Shown in pieces: positions 30,931 through 41,633 of a DNA stretch of 43,263 bases. The position numbers and the translations under genes are program-made. Every line of letters starts with the position of its first letter. Position 1 is the stretch's first letter. Under the pieces are notes generated by a model. That model searched no databases and was not told the DNA's origin. It saw only the letters and a program-made list of their open reading frames with translations. This DNA comes from Butyriboletus loyo (taxonomy: Eukaryota > Basidiomycota > Agaricomycetes > Boletales > Boletaceae), in contig JBBPSI010000207.1 in assembly GCA_038093515.1 (NCBI GenBank), positions 1 through 43,263 of the forward strand. Direction: 5' to 3'.

Positions 30931-30940
30931 GGTTAAAACT
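30931..30940 (+). promoter_or_regulatory. Self-complementary primer-binding site of TE-E
   Basis: GGTTAAAACT, three bases after the LTR, is the exact reverse complement of AGTTTTAACC at 30771-30780 in the LTR, about 32 nt below the TATA. Confidence 0.68.
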
Positions 30941-31703
30941 TCAGATACACACCCAGTCCCCAGGGTAGGGGTAGCGTGCTTGTCGGCATTTGGCCAATAG
31001 CATACCCATTTCATTTCCTCTATCTGCACTTCCAGTAGGCCTCCACTTGACGGAGCAGAAATCCCGCTGAAGGGAAAAACCGGTACTCAGGGTTAAGAGT
31101 TGCCACTGCACATTTTGCAGTTTTTGTTTCTGATTGCCCCTGCCACTTTTAGGGGAACCCCTTGGAAGGGTAGCTTTTGTCTCAAAGTAGCACTTGTATA
31201 AATTCATTCTCCGTCGCTCCCTTTGGAGTTGATAGTCTGCGTTGGGGTCAAGCCCAATTTGCAAAGGACAACTTAGGGACCCCCAAATCCCTTTGGCTGA
31301 GTCATTCCCAAACCGTAGTCCCTGTGGTAACACAGGAGGTAGAACCTGGAAAAAATATTTCAAAATTTGTCAATTAGTCATAACTAGGTCTTTACCCGTT
31401 CTTGTCCATTACAGGACAAAACTTCGTCGGAGATACTACCTCTGTTCGAAGAAATACTTTCTATGTTCTACTTGCTGTAGAGTCCCCCAGAGTCACCTTG
31501 GAAGATAGGAGTCAGTAAGGGTCTTTATAACTTGTAGTTTCCTTTTATTCTTTGCCGAAGAAGCCGGTTCAGCCAAAGAAAAAGGTTGTTGAAGAAGATT
31601 CAAGAATCACCCATTTCCCTCCGCCCCCAACTTCTTTAAATTCCCGTTTATCAAACTGGGTTCTGAATATTCCATGGACTTCCCAGACAACAACCAGAAA
31701 AGG
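30941..31703 (+). other. TE-E leader, no gene recognised
   Basis: About 760 bases between PBS and gag ATG. Open stretches on both strands show no family motif. This is the usual place of a packaging or dimerisation signal, but none was identified. Confidence 0.5.
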
Positions 31704-32908
31704 ATGTCTGACCCTGGTCCGTCTTTCCCCCCAGCCGACTATGTCCCAACCCCACCTATGACAATCAGACCCTGCGCGCCCTCTTTGTGCAGTGGCTGGA
31801 AAGAGATCAGCAAGGAGGAATTTCGAAAAAGGTTGCTGATCCAGGAGAGTGGGATGGCGACAGAGAAAATTTCCACCACTGGTGGACCTCCCTCAAGGTC
31901 TGGGTCTCAGTCAATACATGGAAGACCGACAAACTCCGTACGGTGGCCGTACTCAGCCGCATTAAAGGCAAAGGCCAGGACTTTTCTCAAATTGTTCTGG
32001 AAGATTATGTCACGTCAGAGGAACAATACATAGATCCAACCAATAAATCCAAAGGAAAGATGGGAGATCAGGCATGGCCCGAATGGGACTACCTGCAGGC
32101 AATGATCAGAGGACATTTCCAGATCGATGTCCTAACACACCAGGCCCTGAGAAAATTGGCCAGCCTCACCCAAGGACAACAGCCAATTGATGTCTTCTTG
32201 GAACATTTCAAAGTTCTTTACTGACAATTGGAGTGCGAGCCCAAGCACGCCATAGAGCTCCTCAAATGAGCTGTAAAATACAAAATCTACAAGCAAGTAT
32301 TTCTCTCGGTATCAGAGGACGTTCTAGAAGACTTCAATCTCTTGGTTGAAGAGTTCCGAAGGACTGGAAGGTCTTTTGAACAAATGTATGCAGAAAGGGG
32401 CATGGGCCAAGCATGGCAGTGGAAGCCGTATACACAGCAGCCCCATAGAAGCTACCCCATCCCGAAAGGACCTCCTCCTGGCTTCACACCAGTTGGAACT
32501 CAACCGGGCCACAGAGCCCCAATGGACTTATCCACACAACAGTCTGGCCCTGAGACCAGAACATGTTTCGACTGTGGGCAAGCCGGACATATCTGCCCAA
32601 ACTGCCCCCAAAACCTGAACCATCGGGACAAGCCTGGAACCGCTCCTCACCCGAAAGTAAGGCAGCAGTGGATTCAACAGGCCAACAGAACCTACATCCA
32701 GGGATGGGTTCAAGTTAATTCCATGGAGGTAACCCCTCCTAATTCATCATATCAGTCAAGGCCGTTACTGGCACCACCTGTGGTTGGAGCACCACAACAA
32801 GACCAAACCTCCCAGCAAGCTGCTTACATGGGAGACGATGCACACGCCTATTGGGTAGATGTATTCGTGTGCGAAGCAAAGGAAAAGGTCTCACAGTCTT
32901 TAAAATAA
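31704..32908 (+). pseudogene. TE-E gag, broken
   Basis: ATG 31704 (SDPGPSFPP), stop 32906-32908. A Ty3-type capsid core (WDGDRENFHHWW near 31848, then VLSRIKGKGQDF, AIELLK) is followed by a canonical CX2CX4HX4C knuckle CFDCGQAGHICPNC (32564-32605). Damage: a 1-nt frameshift near 31750 and two TGA codons (32222-32224 and near 32268). The family forms the particle and binds RNA. After it, 32909-33144 stays open in another frame and may be the start of a deleted pol. Confidence 0.85.
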
Positions 32909-33350
32909 AGAAGTCTTTCAGTGTAGAGGTACCTGAAGGACTGAACAATATTTCTTCTTCATTTTCAAATTCTTTCTCCACTTTATCTACATCTGTGGAC
33001 TATTCTGTAGACACTGATGAACTTTCTTACATACCATCTGAATCTAAACTTTCGATTGGATCAGTGTTCGTGAATTTGTCTCCGGACATAAGCATGGATG
33101 TTCCTGGTTTGATTGATTGTGAGGAGGACAAATTCTGCTTGTGACTTGGTATTCCAATTGGCTTAGTCCTTTAGTTGCTTCGTAACATAAGAGAGCACCA
33201 GACAAATCCCTGGGTGGAACAGATCTCTGGACAAATCCCGGAGTGAAATGGATTTCCGGAACATGGAATGCGGTTATTTGAGGTTAAGATGAGCCAGTTC
33301 ATCTTCTACCAGCTCACCATCCTCTATTTCATCTTGAGAGGTAAGATCAT
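32909..33350 (+). other. TE-E region after gag
   Basis: Ser-rich open frame to TGA 33142-33144, then about 200 bases without a recognisable gene. The bases before the 3' LTR (GAGAGGTAAGATCAT) are only a weak polypurine tract, much poorer than that of TE-A. Confidence 0.5.
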
Positions 33351-33890
33351 TGTTATAATCATAACATTTATTCATACATTCAAACTTTGGACTTAGTCGT
33401 TTCAAACCAACTTTCACTTTCAAAGGTCACATGACCCAATGCACGTGATCGTGGGAACTTACATGTGATCTCCTGCTGACTAAGCATATGATGTCATGGC
33501 CTAGACCAAGCCTAGACTCTATGACGTCATGACACATGTATTTAATCTCTGTTTGCTTCTCATCTTTTTTGATTGCCACGCCTCATGTGGTTAATCACCA
33601 CTGCACTTCTCTTCTTGCTGATCCCTGTTGACCCTGTAAACTACCCATGTATAGTAGTTCATTTCACACACAGGATGGTCTGTGCGCATATCTGTACAAT
33701 ATATAAAGGCTCGTGGTTAGACTAGAATTCCATAGTTTTAACCACTTGTCTATTCGCTGGCAACAGTTGAGGATTAAGTTGAGACTCCTAGTTCATACTT
33801 GCCAGGTACTTGTGTATACCTGCAACTGTAGTGGACCGCTTGTGGCATTGTATTTGTACTGGCATTCAACCGTGTGTTGCTATCATTACA
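33351..33890 (+). repeat. 3' LTR of TE-E (family L1)
   Basis: 540 bp, TGTTATAATC...CATTACA, followed by the AATTG duplication. Confidence 0.92.
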
Positions 33891-33897
33891 AATTGCT

Positions 33898-34502
33898 TGT
33901 TACGCTGGAGTGCGAAACAACTAGCAGCGAGCGCTTGAATAGGGGCTCGAGCCTAATCGGGAGATGGCCGACTCGCGTAGACGACGCTATCGGGCTTCTG
34001 CAGAGCAAGTGTCGGCAAGATGTCGTATGGTGGTGACCAGACGAGATCGAGCTGAAGCTTATCGGCTCTATCGGCAGATGGGGTATAAGCTAGATTGCTA
34101 GGCACTTGGTAGATGCGTAGAATTAGCTAGGGAACTCGTACTAGCCTAAGTGCGAGTATATATACTAATACATAAAGGTGCACAGACCGAGCTGTGCGTG
34201 GCAGCAAGGGTAGGGGGTTATGAGTCGACGTGAGTCATAACGGCGAATGGAGAAGCAGCAAAGTGCCAGTAATGAGGGAGCAAAGCTCTGAGTAAGATGG
34301 CGACATCATCAGCGAATGGGAAGAGCAGAAGACGAAGTGATGATGTCCACGAGGTGTGGCCCACAGGGCAAAGGGGATGTGAACGGCTGCGGAATGACTG
34401 GGGAGCGGGCGATGGGCGGCATCGTAAGACGGCGGGGGCGGCGGATACGCGTGAGCGTGGGAAAACGAGTGGCGGGGTACGCTTAGGGGTAAAACTGTAA
34501 CA
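33898..34502 (-). repeat. 3' LTR of TE-F (family L3), internally deleted
   Basis: 605 bp against about 820 in full copies. The missing part lies near 34388, where sequence below GAACGG joins directly to the GCGGAATGACTGG segment. TATA and leader parts are kept. Confidence 0.88.
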
Positions 34503-34544
34503 TTACCCCCTGTACAAGATTGAAACTCCTGGTTCAATCAAACT

Positions 34545-37500
34545 CTAGACAGCAGTGGCGGTGGTGGCAGCAGCAATGATGAGGGAGCGGGTGGACGCGG
34601 GGAAGTCCTTCCAGTGGTGAGCCTTGTATGCTCGCAGCAATGGCATGGAATTGTCTAAATTCCCTTCTGGTTCCCAGGTGTTTTCGGCGGAAGAGTATCC
34701 TTTCCAGGAGACCAAGTACTGTCTCCAACTTCTGGTGCCTCGGTGCACGAGGATCTTTTTGACTTCGTACTCCTCTTTGCCTTCTATGGTGTCTGGGGGT
34801 GGGTTCGTATAGTTAGGGCCGTGCTCTCGGGTCTCCCTGTAGGACAACAGGAGAGAGGCATGGAAGACGTCATGTATCTTCCAGGTCGGGGGAAGTCATA
34901 GGTGGAATGCGACAGGAGAAATTATTTGTGCCACCTCAAAGGGGCCTTCCCGTTTCGGTGCGAGTTTCCGTGACTGGTACCTGAGCCTAAGGTTGCGGCC
35001 TTCTAGCCATACTTTATCTCCAACCTTCCACGGCTTAAATTTCATGGTGATCCGCTCTTTCATAAGGCGCCATGCCTTGTCGTGCGCTTCCGAGGCTTCT
35101 TCGCGACTTGCCGCTAAGTCCGAAAGCCTTGCTTCTAATGCTGGTAGGAATGTCCGTCCTAACGCCGGGTACACGCATGGTTCATAGCCGATTGTTGCGC
35201 AAGCAACGTGCAGTCGAATGCTAGCACGAATACCTTTGCCACAAGCGGTCCTATACAACAGTTGCTGCGCTACACAAAGCACAGGCAGGTGATAAGGCTG
35301 GAGCTTCAACTTAATCCTCAACTGTTGCCAGCGAATAGACAAGTGGTTAAAACTAGGGAATCCTAGTCTAACCACAAGCCTTTATATATTGTACAGGGAT
35401 GCGCACAGACCATGCTGTGCGTGTGATGAACTACTATACATGGCTAGACTAAAGAAGAGAAGTGCAACAGTGATTAACCACACGAGGCGTGGGGATTAAA
35501 AAGAAGAGAAGTAAACGGAGATTAAATACATGTGTCGTGACGTTATAGAGTCTAGGCCTGGTCTAGGCCATGACATCATATGCTTAGTCAGCATGAGATC
35601 ACATGTAAGTTCCCACAATCACGTGCGCTATGTCACGTGACCTTTGAAAGTGAAGTTTGAAGGAAAACGACTAAGTCCAAAATGAAAGTGTACGAGTAAA
35701 ATGTTATGATTATAACACCGATCATGAGCAAGAACGGTATCTTGCCAGTCACCGAGTGAGTGGTCGAATTGTGTGAAAACTCCGCCATGGGGAGTATGCT
35801 GGCCCATCTGTCAGGGCATCCATCGCAAAAGATGTGGAGGTATGTTTCGAGTTCTTGGTTAACTCGCTCTGTCTTGCTGTCAGTCTGGGGATGATATGCC
35901 GAGGATAGGGCGAGGTCGTATTTTAGCAGCCTTGCTAATTCCCATGCAAAGGCTGAGGCGAACTGTGGACCGTGGTCCGAGATGCAGCGGTCGTGCAGAC
36001 CGAATCTAGTGAACACTTTATCGAAAAAGAGTTGCGCGACGCCTGCTGTGTTGATCGTCTTGTTGCAAGGTATGAAAATTACCCCCTTCGTAAGGCCATG
36101 GTCTACCATGACCATTACCAAATCAAATCCCATAGCTTCCAGGAGATCCGTGATGAGATCAACGGATACTTGCTGAAACGGCTGTGTGGCGGTGCTGGAT
36201 AACGGGGTAAGCCCAGGTACTGTCGGGTGTGTGTTGACCTTGTTTGCCTGGCAAACTGTGCAACCGGTGACGAATTTCCTAATAAAAGAGCCCATTCTGG
36301 GCCACCAGTAGTCCTGCTGGACTAAGTTCTGCATCCGGAATATACCTCCATGGCCGCCGGCAGGGCCCTCATGGAGTTCCTTTACAAGGGGATGATGCGC
36401 TTCCTCTGGCACATAGAGGCGTCTCTTGTAGTATAATTTGTCGTTTTTGAACAGCCAATCGTGGGGGGCTGAACGAGGGAAGATCGGGGAGGCTTTGTAC
36501 ATAGCCGACAAGGCCTTCTGTACGAGCGGGTCGTTCTTGGTAGACACGACCATTTTCTCTGCTAGTGCAGTGTCGAGCGCTTTAATGAATACTGAATCAG
36601 GAAGTAAGACGACTTCCTGATTGTTGCTGGAGGTATCGACCTCGTCGCGGCGAGAGATGGCGTCCGCTGGGCCCATTGCAGTTCCGGGAAGTTGATGGAA
36701 CTTGATGTCGTAATCCTGTAGATACATCATCCATCGAGCTTGCCTCCTTGACAACTTGTTTGGCTGACGGAAGTACGTCAGGTTCTTGTGGTCAGTTAGT
36801 ATCATTACGGGATGACCAGTCCCCCTAAGGTAGTGACACCACTCTTCCAGGGCGTGGATGACAGCTAGTAGCTCCCTGTCATAAATGTCATAGTTTCGCT
36901 CTGCTGGGGAGAGCGTTTTCGATAGATAGGCACACGGGTGAAGGTCGCCATTGCTGTCATTTTGCATAAGTACTGCTCCTGTTGCTGTGAGAGAGGTGTC
37001 CGTCATGACTTTAAACTCTTTCGTGGTGTCCGGCATCGCCAGGACAGGCTGCTGTAGGAAGATCTCCTTGATCTTCAGGAAAGCGCTTTCGTGTTCAGGG
37101 GTCCATTCCCATTTTGTGGCCTTCTTCATCAAATCGTGGAGAGGCCGAAATATTGCCGAGAAGTTGCTTATGAAGCGGCGATAGAAGTTGCAAAATCCGA
37201 TGAACGATCGGACTGCCTTTACTGATGTGGGCGACTTCCATTCCTGGATCGCCTTGAGCTTGGTGGGGTCCATCTGGACGCAGCCTGCTCGGATCACCAT
37301 TCCGAGGTATTCGACTTCATCCGTGTCGAAGAAGCATTTCTCCAGCTTCAGGAAGAGCTTGTGCTCTCATAGTCTCTGTAGGACGCGGCGTGTCCTTTCT
37401 TCGTGAACTCCGGCTTCTGCGGAGTGGATGAGGATGTCGTCCATGTAGATGACGAGCCATCCCTCGGCTATCATATCACTGAAAGTGTGATCCATGAGGG

Positions 37501-38638
37501 CTTGAAACGTAGCCGGCGAGTTGCAAAGCCCGAAAAACATGACTGTTGGCTCAAAGAGCCCTTGCGGCATTATAAACGCGGCCTTCCAGCAGTCGCCGGG
37601 CTTGATAAGGACATTGTTGTAGCCCCAACAAATGTCCATCTTCGTGAAGATTTTGGAGCCCTTGAGGCGGTCGACAAGATCTCCAATGAGCAGTAACGGG
37701 TAGGCATTCTTAATTGTGTGAGCGTTCACATGCCTATAGTCCTGGCAAGGATGAAGGGATCCATCCTTCTTTCCTACGAAAAAGAAGGGAGCAGCTTGGG
37801 GTGACTTGGAGGGAATGATCTTTCCCGTCTTCAGGTGTTCAGCTACGAACTCTTTGCATGCCTCCATCTCCTTGGGGTTGAGAGGGTAGGCCTTGGTGAC
37901 TCGAGGTAGAAAATCCTTGTCTAAGTCGATCGCGTGGTTGAATGACCGTGATGGAGGGAGCTTGTCAAAGTTCTTCTTCTCAAAGACATCCTCAAAGCCC
38001 TTGTACTGAGCTGGGAGCGTCTTCTTCGGCTTTTCTTCTTTGGCAGCTATCTCCGTTGATACTGTCACTTTACAAACTCCATATGTTTGTCTTGCACTCT
38101 GGTCCAGGCGCTTTTTCCAGAGGTGCGCCATCCTTGTGTCTGGGTCCATGTCGAGGTACCGGATAAGATATCGTTGAGTTATCGCCCAAGGGTCATCAGG
38201 GTGTCTCATTGCTGGCTGGTCTGGGAATACGACTCTTCCAGTCATCCAGTCTATGTTGGCGTTGGCGTTGCGAAGCCAGGGCAACCCAAGGATAATGTTT
38301 TCTTGACCAACATTGAGGATCAAGAATTCTCGAAGTTGTTCTGTTCCTCCTGTCTGGAGGATCATCATCATCGACTATCGTATGGTTCCCCCTTTGTTTC
38401 GGGAACCGTCGACATTCTGAGCTACTAGCTCCTTGTTTAGTTGTTTAATAGGGAGGTTGTTTCTCTTGACAAAGTCCCTGTGAATGAAGCATCCAGATGC
38501 TCCACTGTCCACCAGTGCGGTGGTGTTGAATACTGGCCTGTTTTTGTTGGCACATAGCACAACCAGGATGCACATGGACTGGGATTTCTGTCCAGTTGAA
38601 TATGTGAAGGCAGCAATTGTCTCGGGGTGCCGCTCAAC
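34545..38638 (-). pseudogene. TE-F pol: protease, RT, RNase H, integrase, chromodomain
   Basis: Protease ALVDSGASGCF near 38510. RT has KMDICWG near 37640 and VIYMDD near 37445, catalytic Asp codons kept. RNase H runs about 37050-36650, then H2C2 (GGHGG, CTVCQANK). The integrase core lies near 36170-35850: SVDLITD, SDHGPQF and TERVNQE, all three carboxylates kept. The chromodomain ([14 protein letters not shown]) is near 34690-34660, stop at 34545. Breaks: TAG 38375-38377, TGA 37367-37369 (the same codon is TGA in TE-B), the L1 LTR at 35193-35717, and TGA 34896-34898. The piece 37300-35718 is open throughout. No ORF3 follows: only 42 nt separate the stop from the LTR. Confidence 0.92.
35193..35717 (-). 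repeat. Solo L1 LTR inside TE-F pol
   Basis: 525 bp, TGTTGCGC...TTATAACA, target duplication CCGAT (35188-35192, 35718-35722). Confidence 0.93.
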
Positions 38639-40250
38639 CTCGGGGGAAGGGAAAACTCAGGTGGTCTCCCATAGTGGGGATCTTCGTCATCCGCTCTGCT
38701 GAGAGGTCGCTGTCCACTCCTCTCTTGACAGCCGTGGTTCCGGGGGCATCATAGAAATCGTCTTCAGGGGTTGCTGCCCTGATAGGAGAAATCGGGGGTA
38801 GATCGTCATCGTCTTCCTCGGTGGCGATGAGATCGGGCACATCCACGTGCATGGGTCCTGGGGTCTCCAGGGGCGTGGCGTAGGAGGTCTCCTTGGCAGT
38901 CTTGTTGCTACTGCTGACCTCCCGTCATCTTTTCTTGCACTCTTGTGCGTCTTCCTCTTCTCGGATTCTTTTTCCAAGTATCTCTTGTGCTACCGTGGCG
39001 GCTTGGTAGGCTTTCCTTAGGTCTGCGGGAGAGGTCACTCGTTTCGACCTTCTTAATGTCGGCTTTATATCGGCAGCCGGCTCCTTCTCATCTTGGCCTC
39101 CGGACTTCTTTCTCCAGAGGGCAATCAACTCTTTGGTTGTCATGGTGGCTTCTTTTAATACTGCCCCAGGGGTCATCTCCTCCTTGGGTTCGGCAGGCAT
39201 CTCTTTTGGTGGTTGTGTGGGTACTGGCATTGGCGCAGGCTTCCTTGGTGCGAGTGCGGGTTTCCTCACGAGAGGGCGTCGGTGTACGAACGGCTTGCTC
39301 CGTTGTATGAGTGTAAACCCCTCAGAGTCCACTATTGGCTCGGGTTTACCTGTGCTCGACCCAGATATCGGCGATCAGGGTGAGACTCTGTCGATGAGAG
39401 GATGTGGGGCAATCCGTTCTGCCAGCGTCTTGGCAGGTTCCTCTTTCTTCTTGCCAAAGGCCTTCTCGAGGCGTTGGCGAATTGTATCCTTGCTGATACC
39501 TCTCGACTCCAGGGTCTGGAGGAGTTCCTTAACCGAGGGCTCCGACGTGGAGGCGGCTCGGACTTGTGACGGCGGTGGTGTCGGGGAAGAGGCGCGTCTG
39601 GCGTTCCCAATGTTCCAGGCTCTCGCAAGAGGTGGTGGAAGATTTTTCTGTGGGGTGGAGGTTACGCGAACCTGTACTGGTGGGGACGAAGCGCGTCTGG
39701 CTTTCCCGATCTCCCGTGCCTTGTCGAGGGGGGAGGGTTTCCTTGTGGTGGTGGTGGCGGCGCGTATCTGCGCGGGGGAGGAAGAGGCACGCATGGCTCT
39801 CCCTATGGCTCTTGCCTTTTCAATAGGGGAGCCAGTTCGGCGGGCTGCTCCCAGGGAGAGGGCTTTCTGAAGTGGGGTCTGTCGGGCGGCGGGGAGGGAG
39901 ACTGCGCGTAAGTGCGCGACGGAGGGAGAGGCACGCATGGCTCTCCCGAGGGCTTTCGCTTTCTGTAGCGGGGATTGGCGGGTGACGAGAGTGAAGGGTA
40001 CTTCTGCCATGGCAGGATGACGGTGGAAGGGGTTTCGGCAATCTGCTCGCAAGCAGGTAGAGGTAGGGGCGGCGGGGGCTAAGGTGACTTTGTTGATGAC
40101 GACGCCTTCCATTTGGTGGACATGGAAGGGATTGTTGCAGTTGGGACGTTGGCAGGTCCACTGGACACGTTGTCCAAACTCCTCGGTCTTCTCAGCGAGA
40201 AGGGCGTATCGGTTGGTGAAAGACATGGCGGTCTCGGGGCGACTTCGCAA
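38634..40250 (-). pseudogene. TE-F gag-position ORF: paired CCHH motif and tandem repeats
   Basis: Starts at 40250 (or an internal ATG at residue 9) and runs about 539 codons in one frame to TGA 38634-38636, with two internal TGA codons (39375-39377 and 38925-38927), each explicable as CGA to TGA. N-terminus: two copies of C-X4-C-X4-H-X-H (C33/C38/H43/H45 and C66/C71/H76/H78, both with an NPFH core). Residues about 88-235: four to five repeats of roughly 26 residues around (S/T)P-KA--IG-A-RASS-P--Q-RA. Then GFTLIQR, a basic Lys/Arg-rich part, and an acidic EEDDDD tail. No capsid core or CX2CX4HX4C knuckle is seen, yet it sits where gag belongs. Its end overlaps the upstream part of pol. I do not recognise the family. 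Confidence 0.75.
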
Positions 40251-40311
40251 AGTTGGAGACGGCGGCGGGCTGGGGGGCGGCTTTACTGTTGGAGAACAGA
40301 AGCAGGAAGAG

Positions 40312-40321
40312 AGCTAATTCT
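40312..40321 (-). promoter_or_regulatory. Self-complementary primer-binding site of TE-F
   Basis: AGAATTAGCT on the minus strand, two bases after the LTR, is the exact reverse complement of AGCTAATTCT in the LTR (minus strand, 40555 to 40546), about 34 nt below the TATATATA at about 40590. Confidence 0.7.
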
Positions 40322-40323
40322 TT

Positions 40324-41570
40324 TGTTACGCTGGAGTGCGAAACAACTAGCAGCGAGCGCTTGAATAGGGGCTCGAGCCTAATCGGGAAGATGGCCGACT
40401 CGCGTAGACGACGCTATCGGGCTTCTGCAGAGCAAGTGTCGGCGAGATGTCATATGGTGGTGACCAGACGAGATCGAGCTGAAGCTTATCGGCTCTATCG
40501 GCAGATGGGGTATAAGCTAGATTGCTAGGCACTTGGTAGATGCGTAGAATTAGCTAGAGAACTCGTACTAGCCTAAGTGCGAGTATATATACTAATACAT
40601 AATGTGCACAGACCGAGCTGTGCGTGGCAGTGAGGGTAAAGGGTTATGAGTCGACACGAGTCATAACGGCGAATGGAGAAGCGGCAAAGTGCCGGTAATG
40701 AGGGAGCGAAGCTCCGAGTAAGATGGCGACATCGTCAGCGAATGGGAAGAGCAGAAGACGAAGTGACGATGTCCATGAGGTGTGGCCCACAGGGCAAAGG
40801 GGACACGAACAGCGGAGCCCTTGGATACAGGTCTCGACGTGAAGGATGTTACGGTAGTGGTATACTTTTTCCATCCACTACCTCTCGGACTACTTCACTC
40901 GCCTAGTCTTTTACTAGTGCCCTTTGAGCGGTACGAACCGCTCTAGCTTAGTCATCCTTTCTCGCGCACAGACGCGCTTTCTTTCGTACTCCAGAACTCT
41001 CTGGAATATTCCTTCCTCATTTGTAGTTTCCTTCTCGCGACTCAATTAGGAACTTGGTCTGTGCACAGACCCCCAGTAGTATAAAGACCTGGTCTTTACA
41101 CCATGTACAGTATCTAGTTCTACGCAGCAATCTGCTAGCAATTAGTTCACTTCCAGACTCTTAGTGTGCGCACTAAGACATAGTCTGAGACTTCGCCCAG
41201 AATCGTCTCTCGAGTCTCGAGGCCACTCCAGAGTGCCTCCTCGCTGTTCTGATTGTTAGCGCCCAGCATAACAAAGGACTGACGCGTTGTAATCTAATCA
41301 CATGCTAGTCACGTGATGAACCAAATGTCATTGGATAAAGAAAAGAGGGACGCGACAGCTCAGCTGTGGGTCCGGCCCGACGGGGCGGCGAGACAGGGGC
41401 TATCTCAGTGTAGCAGCACTGAGACTTGTGGAATGACTGGGGAAGTGGGTAATGTCCACTAGCGACTGGGGAGCGGGCGATGGGCGGCATCGTAAGACGG
41501 CGGGGGCAGTGGATACACATGAGCGTGGGAAAACGAGTGGCGGGGTACGCTTAGGGGTAAAACTGTAACA
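40324..41570 (-). repeat. 5' LTR of TE-F (family L3), split by an L2 LTR
   Basis: Pieces 40324-40856 and 41274-41570. It keeps the sequence deleted from the 3' LTR. Over the first 150 bases it differs from the 3' LTR by an indel and two CpG-type transitions. Confidence 0.92.
40857..41273 (+). repeat. Solo L2 LTR nested in the TE-F 5' LTR
   Basis: 417 bp, TGTTACGG...GCATAACA, target duplication AAGGA (40852-40856, 41274-41278). Confidence 0.93.
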
Positions 41571-41633
41571 TTGCTAGCAGAAGACTGCATAGAACTAGAT
41601 AAGTTACAAGGCTATTGTATCTCAGTTTATATA

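Larger units (their letters stand above)
30394..33890 (+). mobile_element. TE-E: gag-only LTR element with L1 LTRs
   Basis: 3497 bp, 5' LTR 30394-30927, 3' LTR 33351-33890, target duplication AATTG (30389-30393, 33891-33895). The internal 2.4 kb holds a leader, one gag gene and a short remnant; no protease, RT, RNase H or integrase is seen. It would depend on a relative for replication. Confidence 0.9.
33898..41570 (-). mobile_element. TE-F: 7.7-kb chromovirus with L3 LTRs and a non-standard gag-like ORF
   Basis: Minus order: 5' LTR (41570 to 40324, carrying an L2 LTR), PBS (40321 to 40312), gag-like ORF (40250 to 38634), pol (to 34545), polypurine tract (ACAGGGGGTAA at 34513 to 34503), 3' LTR (34502 to 33898). 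Target duplication TTGCT (33893-33897, 41571-41575). One L1 LTR lies in pol. Damage is modest: a few TGA codons and one TAG. Confidence 0.93.

Noticed and set aside
30941..31363. A 140-codon minus-strand frame in the TE-E leader
   Set aside because: No domain, opposite to the element, and located where an untranslated leader is expected.
39133..39870. A 245-codon plus-strand open frame rich in Ser, Gly and Arg
   Set aside because: It is antisense to the TE-F gag-like ORF and mirrors its repeats; no family signal and no promoter of its own.
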